Shown here: piece by piece, positions 12,658-23,317 of the stretch | Layout of the letters: the number at the start of each line of letters is the position of its first letter | How positions within the stretch are numbered: position 1 is the stretch's first letter | DNA from: Torreya grandis | Lineage: Eukaryota; Streptophyta; Pinopsida; Cupressales; Taxaceae | DNA: 64,000 bases | Assembly (NCBI GenBank): GCA_037957365.1 | Contig: JARHVA010008427.1 | Coordinates: 62,001 to 126,000 of the forward strand | Direction: 5' to 3' | Position numbers and translations under genes: made by a program | The notes under the pieces: generated by a model | What the model was told of the DNA's origin: nothing | Seen by the model: the letters and a program-made list of their open reading frames with translations, nothing else | Databases searched by the model: none

Positions 12658-13680
12658 TATTTTTTTTTAAATGGATAGAAAAACAAGTTTTAAGATAGTT
12701 AGTTAGACACTTTTTTAATTTGGACTAAAGTGGAAGGGGTAAACATACATTTATGATTTTTCTTGTATTGTCTAGGTAATTTTGAAATTGAAATAGAAAA
12801 AATGGAAAATTTATCCAAGAAGGAAAAAGTAGAAGAAAAGTTATAGGAAAACTATGATTTTTTTTAATCAAGAGGATAAAAAATGAAGAAGTTATGGCAA
12901 ATCCCCAAAAAAATTTAAAAAATGAGATTTGTGGATAATGGAAGTGGAATTGGGAGATGGGACGTCAAAGAAGAAAAGGTGAGGAATGAAATTTCAAGTG
13001 TCCTAGTAATTTTTTAGGATCAATAGAGATAGAGATGGATAGATATGATGAAAAATGAAAACAAAATTCTTGGTTACTCTTATCAAAAGTTTGTCATTAG
13101 GTTTGTAGTTACCACTATGCTCAACTGTAATTACTTCTATTGATAATATAAAACTAATTTTTCTTGGTTACTCCTATTAAAATTCTATCAATAGGTTTAT
13201 AGTTACCACTATGATCAATTATAGTTCTACTGATAATCTACATAAACTAATATGTTTGATATGGGCCCCAAGTTTGTTCAATTGCCTAAAGGTTTTAATA
13301 AATATTTCTAGACACCAATGCTATTTGAATGAGTACTTCTCTCTAAGAATTTTTAACCATAGATTTTCCCCTAAACAACACCACTTAATTTACCTCATGG
13401 GTAGGAACTAGTTAATTAGGATGGGACCATTACCCTTTTCCTTGGTAGGTCCTCTCAATGGGATATCTACTTTGGCGTTCCTATGGTACTCTTCATAATG
13501 TGTTTTAGGTCTATATGCCCAAGTAATTCCCATGGTTATGCAAAAGGGTATTTTACCCATATTTGAACCTAAAAACAAATATGTAAAATTAGATACAGTG
13601 AATTTTTTTTAAATGGTGAAACTCCTAGAAAGCCACTACTACAAGAAAAAAAATCTCCAAAATATAGCTACATTTTAAGG

Positions 13681-13697
13681 AAAGTGCTTTGATACCA
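13681..13697 (-). other. Primer binding site of G2
   Basis: The minus strand reads TGGTATCAAAGCAC two bases after the LTR end, close to the iMet tRNA primer site TGGTATCAGAGC. Confidence 0.78.
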
Positions 13698-13699
13698 TA

Positions 13700-14109
13700 T
13701 GTGAAGAACCTTCTTCACATATTTATGAATTATAAAAAATATTAGAATAATAAAATAAAATTCAAAAATTAAATCTGAATAATTCAAATATGTTATATTG
13801 ATTACATGCCACTTTAAGGGGGAAACCTCCATTAAGCAAGCTCAATACAATAATGTTGATGAATGCCTTCATTGGGCCTCAATACTTCCTTAAATACTAA
13901 TTCTATTGTAGCGACCAATACTTCTCATACATGTGGGATAATTCAAATATGCTACTTACTTAAATACTAATTCTATTCTAATGACTAATACTTCCCACAC
14001 ATGTGGGATAATTCAAATATACTAAAGGGATGACTTAAAAATCATATGCATCCATAGTGACTAATACACTAATAATGAAAATAAAAGTGTAGGACACAGG
14101 TTCATAATA
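13700..14109 (-). repeat. 5' LTR of chromovirus G2
   Basis: Matches 7977-8379 along its length. Its outer end has lost the terminal CA of the plus strand (now TA). Confidence 0.85.
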
Positions 14110-15070
14110 ACTAGTGATTATTGTCTATTATTTAAATTCATCTAGTAACAATTATTTGGTTACTATAAACCTACTAGTCAATGCACTGATTCATTTAGGT
14201 ATCAAACAATTATATAACAATTATGAGGTATGAAACCTATCATAACATCTTAAAATATATATTTTAACTACATTTACAATGTTTATTACAAGTACAACCA
14301 CTATTGTTATAATATTCAATATTAATTATAATCTATACAACAACTAATTGTATTAAATAAATCATATTAGATTGTAAAACATTACAATTTTCACCCCTAA
14401 ATATCAAATATAATAAGTATAATGTTCCTCAAAACATATGATCATCATAATTAACTCAAATAATTAATACAATAGCTGAGTAAGAATCTTATAGTTTGAA
14501 CTAGATGTTAGAGAGGGAGAGCATCATCGAGGTGTTTTACCTCTAGCCATGGACCATAGATCCTCCACACACCTCCCAACTTGGGAGTGGCCTTACCCTT
14601 CATGGAAGGGTATATGAAATAAGTGTGGATATACAAAATTCTACCAAAACCCATGTGTTTTAAAATTACTAATACATGTAACTAATCATAGAGACTATGG
14701 AAATTCATTCTTATAACATGACATCATACATACATGTAAACTAGATTAAATAGGTGAAATAACAATGTTTTTATCTATAAAAAGTAATTTGGAAAAATAT
14801 TTCATTATAGTTTTAGATCATATAGATCAATCATTTTCATGCACACATACTCTCTTATATTACATGATAATCAATCATCTAATACCAAATGATAGATAAA
14901 TGTGTTGCATTACAACTATACCCATATAGCTATCAAATTCCATTGGTGACATGCATAAGACAACATATCATAACACAATTTACAAAATATGATACTGCAT
15001 AATTATAACATAATCTAACAATAAAATTCAGCATCAATTCATAATTTACTCCATGTTAAGAAAATATATT
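14110..15070. other. Gene-less spacer between G2 and copia-C
   Basis: About 960 bases of AT-rich sequence. I see no coding frame, repeat pair or RNA gene. Confidence 0.5.
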
Positions 15071-16438
15071 TGTTGGGTTAAATACAAAAACTTTCAAGAT
15101 TTTATTACATACAATATTACTCAATTGCCTAGATCAGAATAATTGAATTTACAAATCTTTATCAAAATATAATTTGTAACCCATAGATTAAAAATAATCT
15201 AAACATTTACTTGCAAGTTAAATAAATAAACATGGAATAATAAGTACATCCATAAAATAGAGAAATAAGAGATGTCGAAAAATAACATACAAAAATATTG
15301 ACACAGTATTTAACATGGTTCACCAAAATGTTGGGCTAGGTCCACCAAGAAACTCAACAATTCTTCTATTCAAACTTCCAAAGGAATTTATACAAGTGCC
15401 TAGTACTTCATACCCCTTAGTCCCTATATTATAGCACTCTAGAAACACCTTTGTTTGAAGATAATTTTTTTCTTTCTATCAATTACTACTCAGCTCCATT
15501 CATATTTCATTTACAATTCACTCCTTCATTAATTGTTCTACCTCTTTTCCCACTTTTAAAGGATGATGACTAAAAATAAGGAAGTATAAAATCTATTCTA
15601 ACTTCCTGTAGTTACAATCTATTAAAACTTCCTTGAAAAATAAGGAAGTACAAAATCTGTTCTAAATTCTTGCAGTTATAATTTGTTACAACTTCCTTAC
15701 AAAATAAGTACAAATTTATTACAACTTCCTTGTATGATAAGGAAGTATAAATTTGTTACAACTTCCTTCTATTACAATGTTTTATAGATATTAAAAACAA
15801 ACTACTTTATTTAGTCATATAACTATGATAGTGATTTAAAGGTTGTTGACAAATCATCATTTGACTATCCTCAGGTTTTTCTTGCATTCAATCAATGCCT
15901 ATAAGAACATCATTAACAATAGACCTTCACGGCCCTACCAACATAGATATGTGGCCAATGTAACCATGAACACATATTGCTTATATCGATTCACAACATT
16001 AAAACTAAAATTTGACATTAACCTATTCCTGTCAATTTATAACACTTATATATAGAAGCCCATAACACCGATCAAGTTACAGACTTTCTACTTACAAGTT
16101 ACTCATAGAAACTACAGTCTTCACCTACAAGTTACCCATAGAAACTTCAGGTTTTCACCTATAGGTTTCCCATAGCCACTATAGGTTTTCACCTACAAGT
16201 CTCTCATAGCCATTGTAGGTTTCAACTATAGGCTACCCACAACAACTGTAGGTTTCTTCTACAAGCTACTTGTAGCAACTATAGGCTTCTTATACAGGTT
16301 ACCCATAGCAATTAAATGTTTATTCTATAGGATACCCATAGAAAATATAGGTTTATTCTAGAATCTACCTATAACAACTACAATTTTTAGGCTTTCCATT
16401 AAAATAAAATGAGGCATTATGTTTCCACATCTCTAAAA
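15071..16438 (-). repeat. 3' LTR of copia-C
   Basis: Direct repeat of 24870-26223. On the minus strand it ends in TTTAACCCAACA. It contains two tandem arrays: about 60-base units with AAGGAAGTA near 15570-15780, and about 33-base units near 16080-16390. Confidence 0.85.
16080..16390. repeat. Degenerate ~33-bp minisatellite in copia-C LTR
   Basis: About nine imperfect units built on CCCATAGCCACTATAGGTTT with a variable CACCTATAGGTT half. The equivalent array is at 25870-26170 in the other LTR, with different unit variants. Confidence 0.7.
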
Positions 16439-16449
16439 ATCTCCCACTT
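16439..16449 (-). other. Polypurine tract of copia-C
   Basis: Minus strand AAGTGGGAGAT, the usual copia tract before TGTTAG-type LTRs; here the LTR start has decayed. Confidence 0.7.
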
Positions 16450-16526
16450 GGAGACATAAGGATGCAACACCAACTTCTGTAACCTCCCACTTAAACTTAG
16501 AATTACTAATTTCTTCTTCTTCAAGC

Positions 16527-16916
16527 TCATGCTTGAAGTCCCACAGAAGTTGAATGTGCCCTAAAATTCACTATTACAATTACCTTAGTAAGCATACCTT
16601 CAAGATTATTCTTTGAGTGAATCTTCTTGAACCTGAACTGCCCACTTTCTAAAATTGTACATATAAAGTGGTAATAAAGCTCTATATACTTTGTCCTGCT
16701 ATGAAAATTAGAGTTTTTAGCCAAGTGAATAGAACTTTGGATATCAAAACATAGAGTGTACCCATATTTATTCACTCCCAACTCCTCCAAAAATATGCTT
16801 AACCACAACAACTTTGTACTTGCTTCAGTGCAAGCAATGTATTCAACCTCAATGGTAAAAAGTGCAACTTTTTGTAGCTTAGAAACCCATGAGACTGTAG
16901 TTCCTTCAGTTATGAA
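16527..16916 (-). pseudogene. Copia-C RNase H, C-terminal part
   Basis: Minus-strand frame with LLWL-like start (LWLSIFLEELGVNKYGYTL), FDIQSSIHLAKNSNFHSRTK, YHFICTILESGQF and MLTK. These are the conserved blocks at the end of copia RNase H (DSQSAIHLAKN, HSRTKHI, MLTK). The Asp of DSQ is kept but preceded by F. The upstream half of the domain is at 21160-21600, across the inserted element. Confidence 0.82.
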
Positions 16917-16921
16917 AATAT
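16917..16921. other. Target site duplication AATAT (left)
   Basis: AATAT directly before the LTR at 16922 is repeated exactly at 21160-21164 after the 3' LTR, a five-base duplication from one integration. Confidence 0.85.
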
Positions 16922-18249
16922 TGTCATGTCCCCTTTTTCATGGACATTGACAGTCTTGATGATTAGCCTATTATGCGACCTTCGTAGGCTAATAGGATGG
17001 ATAGAAGGTCATAATGGAGCTTGGATTGACTTTGATTCACAGGATTTCTACATTTGATTTTTATTCAAGGTATTTTAGACACATTTGGCATGAGCTCCTA
17101 CTTTTTAGGGATATTTGATATGCAGCGGAGCACCTTTATTGTGGTATGGTTATGTGCGGAATCACTCCCTGATTCACTCGCTTCGATCGGTTCGTGGATC
17201 CGACATGTATTGAGGGAGATATTAATATTTGATTGATTTAATCAAATATTAATTATTTAGCCTATTTTTAATTAGAAACCCTAATTCTAATTTAAGAAAC
17301 CCTAATTAGGGCAAGCATATCTTTTGAGGGTATAAGGGTTTCTCATGGAGGCCATTGTTGAGGAAGCCATTGATTATTGATTATTGATTTTGAAGAATTT
17401 CTTCTATGAACACTGAACCTAGGGTTCCAGGATTCCATTTGCATTGGAGAATGTTCCCTCTTCAGTGTGTGCAATTAAGAGGTTGTGGAATATCAGCTGA
17501 TCTATTGCCAAATTGAGAGATAGCTTCATCCAGAAGTTATCACAGAATTTACAGGGTTGAGAGATAACTTCACACAGAAGTTATTACAGATATTCCAGGT
17601 ATTTATTTCTTTATGTTTTGATTCAATAAATTATACAGCGAGAGATCTTCTATGCTATGAGCATATATTTTTAGATCAAGGGTTGAAAACAGGGAAGTTG
17701 TGCTTAATTGGCGGCCATACAAAATCTATACAAGTCCGTACAGATCCACACAGACACCAACATCGGTTGACAGAGAGCTTCCAGATACTGACATCGGCTG
17801 ATTGGAGACCGACATCGGCAGATAAGGACCTGCAGTGACCGACGTCGGCAGTATATCGACCGATGCCGGCGACTGTGTGTTTGACACAACAGGCCGAGAC
17901 CTTCCAGAATTCAATTTGCACTTCTAGATTTGCAAAGCCAGGGTTTTCAAGACTTTATTTCATATTTATATGCATAATAGAGGACTGCAATTGTAATAGT
18001 TTAGAAGGACAAGTGATAAGATCTGTGATTTACTATTGAAAAAACTATATTATTGTTATCATTCTGAATTTATTCAACTAAAATTACATCTTTGTTCAGA
18101 GTTTTTTGTGTTGCTATATTTCCTGTTTGGAGGGGATATTACAGTGGTATCAGAGCTTTAGAGCATATATATTCCCAATTGGTTGGGGATATCATAGTGG
18201 TATCAGAGCTTTAGAGCATATATATTCCCAATTGGTTGGGGATAGCACA
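16922..18249 (+). repeat. 5' LTR of NA1
   Basis: Starts TGTCATGTCCCC. It ends GGGGATAGCACA just before the functional primer site at 18251. The position of the true end is fixed by the 3' LTR, which stops at 21159 against the target duplication. The last 106 bases are two extra LTR-end plus primer-site modules of 53 bases. A palindrome array lies at 17756-17875. Confidence 0.88.
17756..17875. repeat. ACCGAYGTCGGT-like palindrome array in NA1 5' LTR
   Basis: Five imperfect copies, for example ACCAACATCGGT, ACCGACATCGGC, ACCGACGTCGGC and ACCGATGCCGGC, spaced about 20-35 bases. The half-site RCCGAC equals the core of plant DRE/CRT elements; function here is not shown. Repeated at 20664-20785 in the 3' LTR. 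Confidence 0.75.
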
Positions 18250-18262
18250 GTGGTATCAGAGC
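18130..18262 (+). repeat. Ladder of three LTR-end/primer-site modules
   Basis: TGGTATCAGAGC occurs at 18145, 18198 and 18251, exactly 53 bases apart, each preceded by a GGGGATAxxACA-type LTR end (ending 18143, 18196, 18249). The first two lie inside the LTR, since the 3' LTR ends at the position equivalent to the third. Confidence 0.88.
18251..18262 (+). other. Functional primer binding site of NA1
   Basis: TGGTATCAGAGC, a perfect plant iMet tRNA primer site one base after the LTR end defined by the 3' LTR. Confidence 0.88.
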
Positions 18263-18353
18263 CAAATTCCTGCCATCCTGTTGGGCACATCAGAGCTAAT
18301 GTCTTGCCATCCTGTTGGGTAGTTTGGGTAGATTGAAGCAGCAAAGTATCATA

Positions 18354-19598
18354 ATGACTTCATATACTCAGAGTCGGTGGGACTATGATATGAGGAAGTT
18401 GGAACTCAATTTGAAGAGGTTAAATGAATCTCTTTCATATCCTTCATCCAAAAACAAACCCATGCGGTATATGACAGCAAATGATGAGTGGGACTTATTA
18501 CCTCCTCATGTTCAAGAGAGGATGACCTTTGATCATTTTGTCAAGCTGAGGAGAGAGCACTATAGATTACTTAGACAAGAGAGCAGCATGTCCCATAATT
18601 ATTATGATTATGAGATAGGATATAGTGAAGATGAGGATGAGTTAGATGCTTGCACTCAGAGTATAGAGCTGTGCTCAGATGTTAGTGCCCTGAGGGTTGA
18701 TGATCTCTCAACTATGGCAGAGATTGTAGCAGAGTCCCAGGATCCTATTATTGCAGATGATACTCAGGAGAATGCAGTGGACAATTTTGAGAACTTAGTT
18801 TCACCAGTTGTTTCTTTCTGTATGGAAGAGTTAGACAGTGATGCTACAGTTTTTGATACTCCATCTGTTGATATGAGCTTTAACGTTGATTTACATAGTA
18901 TGGATGATCATTTGTATATTGAGGTGGTTGGTGGTGAGTACATTCCTACAGTTGTTGCTGAGGAGCATATTGTTGATGCTGATACACATATTCAGGATTT
19001 GGGAGTACCTAATTCTGATGAGCTTGAGATACTAGTGGAGTCGAGTCTCCAGATTGATTATTCTCACATGGATGACAGTGTGGTACAGTTGGTTGTGCCA
19101 CCTTTACAGAGAGATCAGTTGGGGTGTGTGGGGGAGTATGTTGATGCCTCCACATATAATTTTTACTGCACTGAACCATTCATGGAGTACTTGCTAGATA
19201 GTGCAGGTGTTCGTCTGGACTCACATAAGATGACAAAAGGTGTTCTTGTCCAAGGTTCTAGTGCTATTAGCAGATTGGGTGAGGAGATTTTACGAACCCT
19301 TTCTACTATATTACCTTACAGGGATGTTGAGGTGATGTTTGTTGAGCCGAGATTGGAGCCATCCATTGAGTCCCAGTTTGGCAATAGTGTGCTAGTAGCA
19401 GAGTTTGGGGGTTCTTACCAACATCATACGGTGAGGTATGCTCCTTATTTTCCTTTGCATCTAGAGATTAGTTTTGGTGTCAGTGACTCAGGTACCAATG
19501 ATTGTCATATCCACGGTCCAGTTGGGTGTGAGTATCAGTTAGATAGGGACTTGAATTTTGATAGGGTTGATATTTTAGTTGGCTTGAGTCCCTCATAG
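18354..19598 (+). CDS. Unidentified acidic 414-aa protein of NA1
   Basis: Single uninterrupted frame; the first ATG is at 18354 (MTSYTQSRWDYDMRKL). In-frame sequence extends upstream to 18315 only from a TTG, so ATG is the better start. Residues 1-90 are basic and probably helical (MRKLELNLKRLNESLSY, then VKLRREHYRLLRQ). Residues 90-260 are very acidic with patches such as YSEDEDELD; the rest is mixed. No zinc knuckle, protease, RT, integrase or membrane segment is visible, and the family is unknown to me. As the only ORF of a mobile element it may act as a gag-like or packaging protein in trans; that is inference. It is the one intact coding frame in the window. Confidence 0.75.
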   Translation: MTSYTQSRWDYDMRKLELNLKRLNESLSYPSSKNKPMRYMTANDEWDLLPPHVQERMTFDHFVKLRREHYRLLRQESSMSHNYYDYEIGYSEDEDELDACTQSIELCSDVSALRVDDLSTMAEIVAESQDPIIADDTQENAVDNFENLVSPVVSFCMEELDSDATVFDTPSVDMSFNVDLHSMDDHLYIEVVGGEYIPTVVAEEHIVDADTHIQDLGVPNSDELEILVESSLQIDYSHMDDSVVQLVVPPLQRDQLGCVGEYVDASTYNFYCTEPFMEYLLDSAGVRLDSHKMTKGVLVQGSSAISRLGEEILRTLSTILPYRDVEVMFVEPRLEPSIESQFGNSVLVAEFGGSYQHHTVRYAPYFPLHLEISFGVSDSGTNDCHIHGPVGCEYQLDRDLNFDRVDILVGLSPS

Positions 19599-19815
19599 TG
19601 GTTTCTTCTACCAACATCTACAGTTGGTCTTCAGATAGTTGTTTGGGTGTCGAGTGCAATTTTTCAGTTGCTGATTTTGATACTGTTGATGCTGTTGATG
19701 TTGATGATTTATTCACATGGGTTGATTGGTGACATGATGGATGTTACACAACTTTTTCCTTGGGATCCAGGTGGATTGAGTAGTTCATTGTTTCGAGATT
19801 GCTTGGGGACAAGCA

Positions 19816-19833
19816 ATTTTTAGAGGGGCGGAT
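19816..19833 (+). other. Polypurine tract of NA1
   Basis: TTTTTAGAGGGGCGGAT immediately before the 3' LTR at 19834; purine-rich apart from one C and the last T. Confidence 0.75.
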
Positions 19834-21159
19834 TGTCATGTCCCCTTTTTCATGGACATTGACAGTCTTGATGATTAGCCTATTATGCAACCTTCGTAGG
19901 CTAATAGGATGGATAGAAGGTCATAATGGAGCTTGGATTGACTTTGATTCATAGGATTTCTACATTTGATTTTTATTCAAGGTATTTCGGACACATTTGG
20001 CATGAGCTCCTACTTTTTAGGGATAGTTGATGTGCAGCGGAGCGCCTTTATTGTGGTATGGTTATGTGCGGAATCACTCCCTGATTCACTAGCTTCGATC
20101 GGTTCGTGGATTCGACATGTATTGAGGGAGATATTAATATTTGAGATTTAATCAAATATTAATTATTTATCCTATTTTCAATTAGAAACCCTAATTCTAA
20201 TTTAAGAAACCCTAATTAGGGCAAGCATATCTTTTAAGGGTATAAGGGTTTCTCATGGAGGCCATTATTGAGGAAGCCATTGATTATTGATTATTGATTT
20301 TGAAGAATTTCTTCTGTGAACACTGAGCCTAGGGTTCCAGGATTCCATTTGCATTAGAGAACGTTCCCTCTTCAGTGTGTGCAATTAAGAGGCTGTGGAA
20401 TATCAGCTGATCTATTGCCAAATTGAGAGATAGCTTCATCCAGAAGTTATCACAGAATTTACAGGGTTGAGAGATAACTTCACACAGAAGTTATTATAGA
20501 TATTCCAGGTATTTATTTCTTTATGTTTTGATTCAATAAATTATACAATGAGAGATCTTCTGTGCTATGAGCATATATTTTTAGATCAGGGGTTGAAAAC
20601 AGGGAAGTTGTGCTTAATTGGCGGCCATACGAAATCTGTACAGGTCCGTATAGATCCACATAGACACCGACATCGGCTGACAGAGAGCTTCCAGATACCG
20701 ACATCAGCCGACTGGAGACCGACGTCGGTAGATAAGGACCTGCAGTGACCGATGTCGGCAGTATATCGACCGATGCCGGTGATTGTGTGTTCGACACAGC
20801 AGGCCGAGACCTTCCAGAATTCAATTTACACTTCCAGATTTGCAAAGCCAGGGTTTTCAATACTGTATTTCATATTTATATGCATAATAGAGGACTGTAA
20901 TTGTAATAGTTTAGAAGGACAAGTGATAAGATCTGTGATTTACTATTGAAAAAACTATATTATTGTTATCATTCTAAATTTATTCAACCAAAATTACATC
21001 TTTGTTCAAAGTTTTTTGTGTTTCTATATTTCCTATTTGGAGGGGATATTACAGTGGTATCAGATCTTTAGAGCATATATATTCCCAATTGGTTGGGGAT
21101 ATCACAGTGGTATCAGAGCTTTAGAGCATATATATTCCCAATTGGTTGGGGATATCACA
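19834..21159 (+). repeat. 3' LTR of NA1
   Basis: Near-identical partner of 16922-18249, ending GGGGATATCACA then the AATAT duplication. It keeps the two internal primer-site modules (TGGTATCAGATC at 21055 and TGGTATCAGAGC at 21108). Confidence 0.9.
20664..20785. repeat. ACCGAYGTCGGT-like palindrome array in NA1 3' LTR
   Basis: Same layout as 17756-17875, with C/T differences at CG sites between copies. Confidence 0.75.
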
Positions 21160-21600
21160 AATATATCCAATGGTAGACATTCTACCATCCAAATAACATA
21201 CCATGTCACTATCCACAAAACCTTGTAACCTACTATTAGAAACTTCAAAAAATAAACACATACTAGAGGTTCCACACAAATATTTTAAAATCCACTAAAC
21301 TGCTAACTAGTGTTGCTTACTAGGGTTAATCATGAACCTACTCACTACTCCCACTACTTGATATATGTTTGGATGAGTGAAAATCATAGCATACATTAAA
21401 CTTACCATAGCTAAAACATATGACACCTTTGTCATATAATTTTTCTCCTCTTGTGACTTAGGAGACTGTGTCTTACTCAACTTGAAGTGACCAACTAAAG
21501 GTGTAGAAACAAATTTATAGTTATACATACCAAATCTTAACATCACCTTTTCAATATTTTAAAATTGAGTTAAAGTTAGTTTCTTACCCAATCTATCTCT
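21160..21600 (-). pseudogene. Copia-C RT C-terminus / RNase H N-terminal part
   Basis: Minus-strand frame with FGMYNYKFVSTPLVGHFKLS (copia MxxxKPVSTPLxxHFKLS), YMTKVSYVLAMVSLMYAM (VPYASAVGSLMYAM) and VVGVVSRFM. It runs into the NA1 insertion. The target duplication AATAT is at 21160-21164. Confidence 0.85.
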
Positions 21601-22425
21601 TTAAATTCTCATTTTGAGAATTTTCTTGGCTGGTCCAAGATCCTTCATGACAAACTCTAAAGAAAACAATTTGTTCAATTCACTTATTCTCTTCATGTTA
21701 TCTCCACACAACAACATGTCATCAAAATAAAGTAAAAGAATAATGAATTCTCCATTTTCAAATTTCTTAATGTAAACATAATGATCACTATGAGTATGAG
21801 CATATCCATGCTCCAACATGAAAGTATCAAGCATTAGGTACCATTGCTTAGGTGCATGTTTGAAACCATATAAATTTTCTAGTAATTTACAAACCTTTAT
21901 TTCTTTCCCCTTTACCTCAAAACCTTCTTCTTGATTCATGTCGATTTATTCTTATAAATCTCCATGTAAGAATGTTATCTTCACATCCATCTATTCTAAG
22001 TGAAGATCATTAGAAGCAACAATACTTATATAGTTCTTATTGAGGTAATTTTGACAACAAGAGAAAATACCTCTAAGTAATCAATTCCAACATTTTATGC
22101 AAAGCCTTTAACAACAAGTCTTGATTTTTATGTTTTTTTTCCACTCTCATCTTCTTTTAAATGGAAAATCCATTTATTTTATAGTGCATTCTTATCAGGT
22201 GGTAAATCCAACAATTCCCATGTTTTATTTTTTTTCAAGGCATCCAATTCTACTTTCATGCCCTTTTCCCATTGTACATAATCTTTGTCTTGCTTAGCTT
22301 CTAAAAATGATTCAAGTTCCCCACTTTCAATTAGTAAAACATAAAATAAATATGGAGAATATCTATCAAGAGGTTTACTTACTCTTGTTGACTTCCTTAC
22401 CATAGGTGTGACTAGTTCACTTTAA
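21601..22425 (-). pseudogene. Copia-C reverse transcriptase
   Basis: Two open stretches (22403-22179 and 21939-21601) with a decayed gap. They contain WEKGMKVELDALKKNKTWEL, then LLENLYGFKHAPKQWYLML (LYGLKQAPRQWY) and LLLYFDDMLL, the copia YVDDML catalytic motif with V changed to F but both Asp kept. Stops and frameshifts lie between the blocks. Confidence 0.87.
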
Positions 22426-22427
22426 GC

Positions 22428-23317
22428 TTATCTTGGCCCAATATTCTTAGAAGACTCTCTTGGGTCATTAATAAATCTATTCTCACTCTCTGATTCTATA
22501 GAGGTAAATGGAGTATAATATAAGTTATCTTTTATTTCTCCCAATACACTTGAAGGTATGACAATATTTTCTTTACCAAGTGAACTTTCCACTTTCTTTT
22601 TTGCAAGTTGGTCCCTATACATCACACTTTCATTAAAGATCACATCACATGATCTCACAATATTTCTATCATCTAAACACCATAAAAAATAACCAAAGGA
22701 GATATCACCATATCCAATGGAAGTGAATCTCATCGATTCAACATCCAACTTATTTTTATTTTCTTTATCAATTTTCACAAATACTTCACAGCGAGAAAAT
22801 TTTAAATGAGAGTAGGAAACACTTTTACCTATCCAAGCTTCCTCAGGATTTTCACCATCTACATCACTAGACGGTCCTCTGTTAATCAAATAAACATTAG
22901 TATGAACCACATCTTCCCAAAAAGTAGGGGGAAAACAAAAATGGATTTTCATACCTATAACTCTCTCCATAATTATTTAATTCATTCTCTCACTTACCCC
23001 ATTCTGTTATGGAGTCCAAGGCACTGGTGCTTCTTTTTAGATTCCTTCTTGTGCATAGTATCTCCAAAATTATTTTGAGGTGTATTCACCTCCAATATAA
23101 GATCTTAAGCATTTTAGCTTCATGATTAACTCATTTTCTACAAGGGCTCTCCAAATTTTAAAGGTTTTAAATACATTAGACTTATTTCAGATACAATAAA
23201 CCCATAACTTATGAGTTGCATCATCCAAAGATGTAACATAATACTTTGAGCCTCCCAATGATTGTATAGGGTCTGGTCCCCAAACATCAAAATGTACTAA
23301 TTATAATTTATTTTATT
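22428..23317 (-). pseudogene. Copia-C integrase
   Basis: Minus-strand frames give HFDVWGPDPIQSLGGSKYY (first Asp), LRSYIGGEYTSK where the family has LRSDNGGEY, so the second catalytic Asp is lost, then QNGVSERMN with the catalytic Glu. A 180-codon open stretch (22970-22428) covers the C-terminal region, including WIGKSVSYSHLKFSRCEVFV and VIFNESVMYRDQL. Inactive. Confidence 0.85.

Larger units (their letters stand above)
7977..14109 (-). mobile_element. Degenerate Ty3/gypsy chromovirus G2
   Basis: A complete but decayed element on the minus strand: 5' LTR 13700-14109, primer site, gag, protease, RT, RNase H, integrase, chromodomain, purine tract, 3' LTR 7977-8379. The PR-RT-RH-IN order puts it in Ty3/gypsy, and the chromodomain after integrase makes it a chromovirus. 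Flanking five bases are ATTAG (7972-7976) and ACTAG (14110-14114), a target duplication with one change. Frameshifts and stops break every domain. LTRs of about 0.4 kb and about 5.3 kb of internal sequence fit small-LTR chromovirus clades; the clade cannot be named by eye. Confidence 0.88.
16922..21159 (+). mobile_element. Young non-autonomous LTR retrotransposon (NA1)
   Basis: A 4.24 kb element with TG...CA LTRs of about 1.33 kb at each end, differing at few positions by eye, and a perfect AATAT duplication. The internal 1.58 kb has a primer site TGGTATCAGAGC, one open frame of 414 codons (18354-19598) and a purine tract. No RT, IN or protease is present, so movement would need enzymes from another element. 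LTR tips (TGTCATGTCCCC) equal those of the 382-5050 element, and the TGTCAxGxCC start recurs in chromovirus G3, which suggests Ty3/gypsy enzymes. Perfect duplication, similar LTRs and an intact frame point to a recent insertion. Confidence 0.9.

Noticed and set aside
17676..17921. Several overlapping frames across the palindrome array in the NA1 LTR (both strands)
   Set aside because: They are kept open by the repeated CCGACATCGG motif and lie wholly in LTR sequence with no gene features.
18315..18353. Upstream extension of the NA1 ORF to 18315
   Set aside because: The start there is TTG. A plant mRNA would use the ATG at 18354, and the extension overlaps a leader repeat.
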